This document shows, piece by piece, positions 22,066 to 25,169 of a DNA stretch of 25,169 nucleotides. Position 1 is the stretch's first letter. Every line of letters begins with the position of its first letter. A program made the position numbers and the translations under genes. The DNA is from a virus. The stretch spans positions 1 through 25,169 of IMG/VR virus record IMGVR_UViG_3300023179_000476. The stretch is one strand, 5' to 3'. A model generated the notes under the pieces. It worked only from the letters and a program-made list of their open reading frames with translations. It did not search any database and was not told where the DNA came from.

Positions 22066-22725
22066 TAGGGGTTTTGCGTCCTTTACCTTTTCTAAAAACC
22101 TCGAAATTTTAGTGACATAATTAGCAGTTTCATTATTGATGTTTGCCATTTGTTCAACGCGTTTAAGGTCTTTGGAGAACTGGCCCGCATTGTAAGAGAT
22201 GAGCGCAAGCGTTTTAGAGCCGTTTACGTTCTTTAACATCTCCTTAAAAGCACATGCAGAAATCGCAAGGTTAATTTCTGTCATGTACAAGTCTTCGTCG
22301 GTAAAGTCATTAGGTAGCCCACATTTTTCTGCATACCACTTGGCAGATTTAGGCATGATCTGGCCAATGCCAATCGCACCAACGGGTGATTTAGCTTTGT
22401 GATTAAACCGACTTTCATTGGCAAGAATTGCAACCCAAGTTTCACGTTCATCGCGACTCTCAAAAGAATCCATACCAACGCGAACAATTTGTGAACCAAG
22501 ATAAGCATTCTTAGCTTCGGAGTTTTTTGGTGCTGCAATAGCCATTGCGTTGCTAACAAATCTAATAAACTCTTTTTGCTCGCTGCTTTGTCTGTCGAGT
22601 AGCTCGGAGTATTGGTTTACAGCGCACTCATTGCTTTTGCTGAGTTTGTGTTCAGCATTAGGGCTCGAACAGCTAATCAATGCCGCAGAAACAATAGCCA
22701 AAGATACATACGAAGAACAATTCAT
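22036..22725 (-). CDS. SLT-family lytic transglycosylase lipoprotein
   Basis: 229 aa. A lipoprotein signal with lipobox LISC (Cys19) starts the protein, so it is expected to be anchored in a membrane facing the periplasm. The catalytic domain at about 95-190 has the soluble lytic transglycosylase motifs: Glu104 in ANESRFN, SPVGAIGIGQIMP, and ALISYNAG. Such enzymes cleave peptidoglycan between MurNAc and GlcNAc. Its start has GAGGTG upstream. A lipid-anchored lytic enzyme made inside the host is less common for phage than a virion-borne or soluble endolysin and suggests action on the wall from within the envelope, perhaps for lysis or to aid release. It lies between the MoxR and VWA genes. Confidence 0.87.
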   Translation of the reverse strand: MNCSSYVSLAIVSAALISCSSPNAEHKLSKSNECAVNQYSELLDRQSSEQKEFIRFVSNAMAIAAPKNSEAKNAYLGSQIVRVGMDSFESRDERETWVAILANESRFNHKAKSPVGAIGIGQIMPKSAKWYAEKCGLPNDFTDEDLYMTEINLAISACAFKEMLKNVNGSKTLALISYNAGQFSKDLKRVEQMANINNETANYVTKISRFLEKVKDAKPLKLDAKGSDK

Positions 22726-22753
22726 TAAAACACCTCATGTTATAGTACAAAAC

Positions 22754-22780
22754 TCTCCACCCGTGTAGCACAGGTGGAGA
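22754..22780 (-). terminator. rho-independent terminator-like hairpin after the MoxR gene
   Basis: An 8-base perfect stem (TCTCCACC/GGTGGAGA), one C-A mismatch, three more pairs and a three-base loop. On the minus strand it is followed by GTTTTGT. It sits about 20 bases past the MoxR stop and about 29 before the transglycosylase start, so it may lower expression of the downstream genes or stabilise the message end. Confidence 0.5.
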
Positions 22781-22800
22781 AGGGGCGCATCAAACCGTCC

Positions 22801-23907
22801 TTACGAACGGTCTTTCGGAGAAAGCTTACCGAGTTTCAGTGCGTAGAGTTGCCATGGAAGGCCAGTGTCTTTGATTTCCGCATCGTTCTTGCCAGGGCGG
22901 TTATCTTTGTAAGGCTGGCCTTCTTTGTTAAGGGGAAACTCTTCTTGGTCGTAACGGAACGCAAACTTGGCTTCTTGCATGGAACGGGCAAGTTCAGGCG
23001 AACCGTATTGAAGCAGGTAGTCGGCCATGTGGCGTTCAACTTTTTTGAGTGTACGCTTGCCTTCATGAGCTTCGAGTTCATTTTTGAACAATGAAACAAT
23101 TTCAATGATCATACCTTCCTGTTCGCATTGAGCAATTTTCTCAAACGCTTCGGGTGTTACTTTGCGTGGCAACTTAAATTCTTGCTGTCGCTTGATTTGT
23201 AGCAGTGTGCTTGCAAGAACATTGCCGGATTCATTGCCAAGGCGACCGCGACAGACCAAAGCCAGTTCTTCTTCATTGAGCAACTCGGTTTCCCACAGTT
23301 GAACAGCGGCGTCAATTTGGCGTGGACAGTTTTTCAGTTTAAGTTCTGGCACACCCGGCTTGCCTGCAATTTTTGGATTGAGTTTAAGTGCTTCTTGCGC
23401 GAGTTTGCTCTGCATGTTACCAATGATTTGGAATTCATCGGGAGCAAAAACCAAGTGGGTCAGGCGGTTAATCACCGCATCGGGAAGCTCTTGCACACCA
23501 GTATCTTCAGTGTCGAGGTTGCCCGCAGCAACTACCAGAACATTGTCGGGAAGTTGAATACCATTAAGTTCACGATCGAGCAAGAGTTGTGTAAGCATAT
23601 TCAGTGTTTGAATGCTATTTGGACGATTAAGTTCATCAAGGAACAGAACAGTTGGCTCACTGCTTTTGCAAAGTTCATGGAGCCAGCGTGCGGGCCACAG
23701 GTCAACAACGCGCTCGTTTTCATTCTTAACCGGAAGTTGGATTTCAAGCGGGTCAATAAACACAGTGCGCTTATCAACGAGGCGATAGTTATGACGTTTG
23801 CAAAAACCTTTCACGGTGGACGATTTGCCGTAGCCGGAAGAACCCCACAAAATAAGCGGCAGCTTAGTTTTGTGATGTGCAAGGAAGATGTTGTCGAACT
23901 GTTGCAT
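22801..23907 (-). CDS. MoxR-family AAA+ ATPase
   Basis: 368 aa. Walker A GSSGYGKS (residues 22-29), Walker B VLFLDE (87-92) followed by LNRPN, sensor-1 Asn130 in VVAAGN, and an Arg-finger candidate Arg148 in VINRLTH. The DELNR motif and the sequence around LPDAVINRL are typical of MoxR/CbbQ-type ATPases. These normally act with VWA-domain partners as chaperones that remodel or activate target complexes; the VWA protein of this cluster is the obvious partner. The C-terminal 150 residues, with many charged helices, have no match I recognise and may bind the partner. The start has AGGAGCG upstream. Substrate unknown; ATPase family well supported. Confidence 0.87.
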   Translation of the reverse strand: MQQFDNIFLAHHKTKLPLILWGSSGYGKSSTVKGFCKRHNYRLVDKRTVFIDPLEIQLPVKNENERVVDLWPARWLHELCKSSEPTVLFLDELNRPNSIQTLNMLTQLLLDRELNGIQLPDNVLVVAAGNLDTEDTGVQELPDAVINRLTHLVFAPDEFQIIGNMQSKLAQEALKLNPKIAGKPGVPELKLKNCPRQIDAAVQLWETELLNEEELALVCRGRLGNESGNVLASTLLQIKRQQEFKLPRKVTPEAFEKIAQCEQEGMIIEIVSLFKNELEAHEGKRTLKKVERHMADYLLQYGSPELARSMQEAKFAFRYDQEEFPLNKEGQPYKDNRPGKNDAEIKDTGLPWQLYALKLGKLSPKDRS

Positions 23908-23943
23908 GATGCGCTCCTATTTTACAGCGAAATTGCTGCTACC

Positions 23944-23972
23944 TTACTTATCGGAGCTTTTAGTTCTAACTT
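23944..23972 (-). repeat. imperfect 29-bp direct repeat, copy 2, before the MoxR gene
   Basis: Second copy of the element at 22036-22065, 37 bases before the MoxR start, in the 161-base gap between the divergent MoxR and kinase genes. No convincing -35/-10 pair was found around it; a binding site for a regulator or a leftover of a duplicated end of the transglycosylase gene are both possible. Confidence 0.65.
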
Positions 23973-24068
23973 AATGCTTAGTCGAAAAACTTTTTTATCA
24001 TTGTATTTTTTGTTTGTCTTGCACTAAAAATGGTCGCACACTAATAGTAGGAAACGGAGTAACAAAAA

Positions 24069-24623
24069 ATGAAAGTAATTGCATTCTATGGCGCACCAGG
24101 TTCTGGTAAAAGTACTCTGGCAACAGCTTGCTATTCTACGATGGGATATTTAGGCAAGAATGTTGGATATTGTTGGGAATTTATTAAAGACCCAGCTCAA
24201 CGCGCTGAGTACAGACCAACTCCGATTGACCAGCTTTGGATTGCGGGAAACCAGTCACAACTATTAGTCAATTGTGTTAAAGCAAAGTATGATGCGGTGT
24301 TCTGTGACAGCACACCAAAACTCTGTGCGTGGTTTAGTGAACACTACGGCAAGGGACAATTCAAGCAATTAGAGCATTGTGTTATTGAATGGGAAAAGCA
24401 ACTGCAAGAACAATATAATTGCGAGATTATAGATGTGTTCTTGGATATTCCACCAGAAGTATATGCCGAACGACATAGAGGAAGCGGTCGTTGGGAGAAC
24501 TTTGAAGATGCACTAAAAATGCACAACGAAATGCGAGACTGGTTAAAAGCTAGAAGCAGCAATTTTATATCTATTGTTGAAACAACTCCCAATTATGTTC
24601 TTCGGAAAGTAGGTTTAATATGA
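24069..24623 (+). CDS. P-loop kinase-like protein
   Basis: 184 aa. It opens with a P-loop (GAPGSGKST, residues 8-16) after a hydrophobic strand (MKVIAFY), followed by a second strand-Asp pair (YDAVFCDSTP) and a helical C-terminal part with a possible lid (ERHRGSGRWENFED), the layout of small nucleotide or nucleoside kinases and AAA_28/NadR-type kinase domains. Which substrate it uses cannot be read from the sequence; a deoxynucleotide such as hydroxymethyl-dCMP is possible given the hydroxymethylase-like gene elsewhere in the window. CGGAG lies about 10 bases before the start. The stop overlaps the next start (ATGA), suggesting coupled expression with the oxygenase-like protein. Confidence 0.7.
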   Translation: MKVIAFYGAPGSGKSTLATACYSTMGYLGKNVGYCWEFIKDPAQRAEYRPTPIDQLWIAGNQSQLLVNCVKAKYDAVFCDSTPKLCAWFSEHYGKGQFKQLEHCVIEWEKQLQEQYNCEIIDVFLDIPPEVYAERHRGSGRWENFEDALKMHNEMRDWLKARSSNFISIVETTPNYVLRKVGLI

Positions 24624-25169
24624 GCGAATTATTTAGATTATATGAGGATTTTTATGCAGGCAAAGAAATTCAGTCTAAACTTATTGAAGATACTAAGCGA
24701 CTTATTAGACGATTTTATAATGTTCTTAACCTTCAAAACCATGCAGCTTATTTTTCAGATATATCCAACAACAGATCCAGTTACGCTTTTATCTTATGTC
24801 CAGAAAACAAATCAAGCCTGCCTGCTATTGATTTAGCAGATGTTGCTAGTGTTTCTAGGCCAATTTCGCTTTTGACTTTGGAGCTCTACGAGATTCTTAA
24901 TCTTCCAAAGACTAGCCGTGTTTTGTTCAACATACAGATGTACAAAGGTGATAGCAAGCCCGTCGCAAAACATTTTGATGGAGAATTCTTGGAGTTTTCC
25001 GTTGACGGCGAAAATCTAAACATTAAACGCGCAATTAGACCAAAGCAGGTTGCAGTGCTCACATTATTAAATAACACCCTAGAGGGTGGCACAAGAATAC
25101 ATTTTGACACCTCGCAGGATGTCAGCGAGTCTGCAGTCATTAAAGGCAAGGCTGGAGACTTATTGGTTT
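24620..25169 (+). CDS. 2-oxoglutarate/Fe(II) oxygenase-like protein, 3' end outside window
   Basis: 183 residues are visible and the frame runs off the window. The start overlaps the kinase stop. The later part carries the signs of a double-stranded beta-helix oxygenase of the prolyl-4-hydroxylase-like type: H118-x-D120 (VAKHFDGEF), then VAVLTLLNNTLEGGTRI, a hallmark Gly-Gly-Thr turn, and a GKAGDLLV strand that normally precedes the second iron-binding His, which would lie just past the edge. The N-terminal 100 residues are not recognised. Such enzymes hydroxylate proteins or nucleic-acid bases. The target here is unknown. Confidence 0.65.
   Translation, partial: MSELFRLYEDFYAGKEIQSKLIEDTKRLIRRFYNVLNLQNHAAYFSDISNNRSSYAFILCPENKSSLPAIDLADVASVSRPISLLTLELYEILNLPKTSRVLFNIQMYKGDSKPVAKHFDGEFLEFSVDGENLNIKRAIRPKQVAVLTLLNNTLEGGTRIHFDTSQDVSESAVIKGKAGDLLV

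Noticed and set aside
20483-22120. Long plus-strand open frames (20483-21100 and 21539-22120) over the VWA gene
   Set aside because: The minus-strand gene has MIDAS, HExxH and a ribosome site; the plus-strand products have no recognisable motif.
23299-24027. A 242-codon plus-strand open frame over the MoxR gene
   Set aside because: The opposite frame carries the full set of AAA+ motifs, so this is an antisense shadow.
1-25169. tRNA genes and CRISPR arrays
   Set aside because: Gaps between genes are short; none held a tRNA-like or spaced-repeat pattern.

Overview
The window reads as part of a large, AT-rich tailed-phage genome with a contractile or otherwise complex tail. Its genes are tightly packed, often with start and stop codons overlapping. 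Most of it is virion structure: fibres, tube-like proteins, tail-assembly chaperone-like proteins, a long probable tape measure, a baseplate hub and a spike. No integrase, repressor, tRNA or CRISPR array is visible. A lipobox-bearing lytic transglycosylase hints at a Gram-negative host, but the host cannot be named from this sequence.

Layout. (1) 3-5812, plus strand: the end of a tail fibre gene, then a tandem array of six tail-collar-domain fibre or receptor-binding proteins, with a 111-aa fibre-domain protein in the middle. The last three collar proteins are each 244 aa and each has seven H-x-H motif positions. (2) 5837-7435: a charged coiled-coil protein and a BCS1-like AAA ATPase. (3) 7437-8842: a small protein and a repeat-bearing tail fibre. 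(4) 8892-11483: three proteins with tail-tube-like sequence. The second carries an apparent one-base frameshift. Between the second and third, on the opposite strand, lies a thymidylate synthase-family gene whose active site has the Asp expected of dCMP hydroxymethylase. (5) 11491-20077: a baseplate/tail protein, two small proteins in the tail-chaperone position, a 955-aa probable tape measure, a gp27-like hub, a gp5-like spike, and a proline-rich protein built from 56-aa repeats.

(6) 20082-23907, minus strand: a four-gene cluster, in transcription order a MoxR-family AAA ATPase, a lipoprotein lytic transglycosylase, a VWA protein with an N-terminal HExxH metallopeptidase-like region, and a 58-aa predicted secreted peptide. 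It is richer in G+C than the tail genes. (7) 24069-25169, plus strand: a P-loop kinase-like protein overlapping a 2-oxoglutarate/Fe(II) oxygenase-like gene cut by the window edge.

How they work together. The fibres bind the host. The tube, hub, spike and tape measure make the tail and puncturing device, with the chaperone-like proteins probably guiding tape-measure folding. The AAA/coiled-coil pair may serve fibre or tail assembly. The dCMP hydroxymethylase-like enzyme, with the kinase and oxygenase as possible partners, suggests modified-base metabolism. The MoxR-VWA-transglycosylase-secreted peptide cluster is the best candidate for an undescribed system, perhaps an envelope-acting device driven by an AAA/VWA pair, but its function is inference only.
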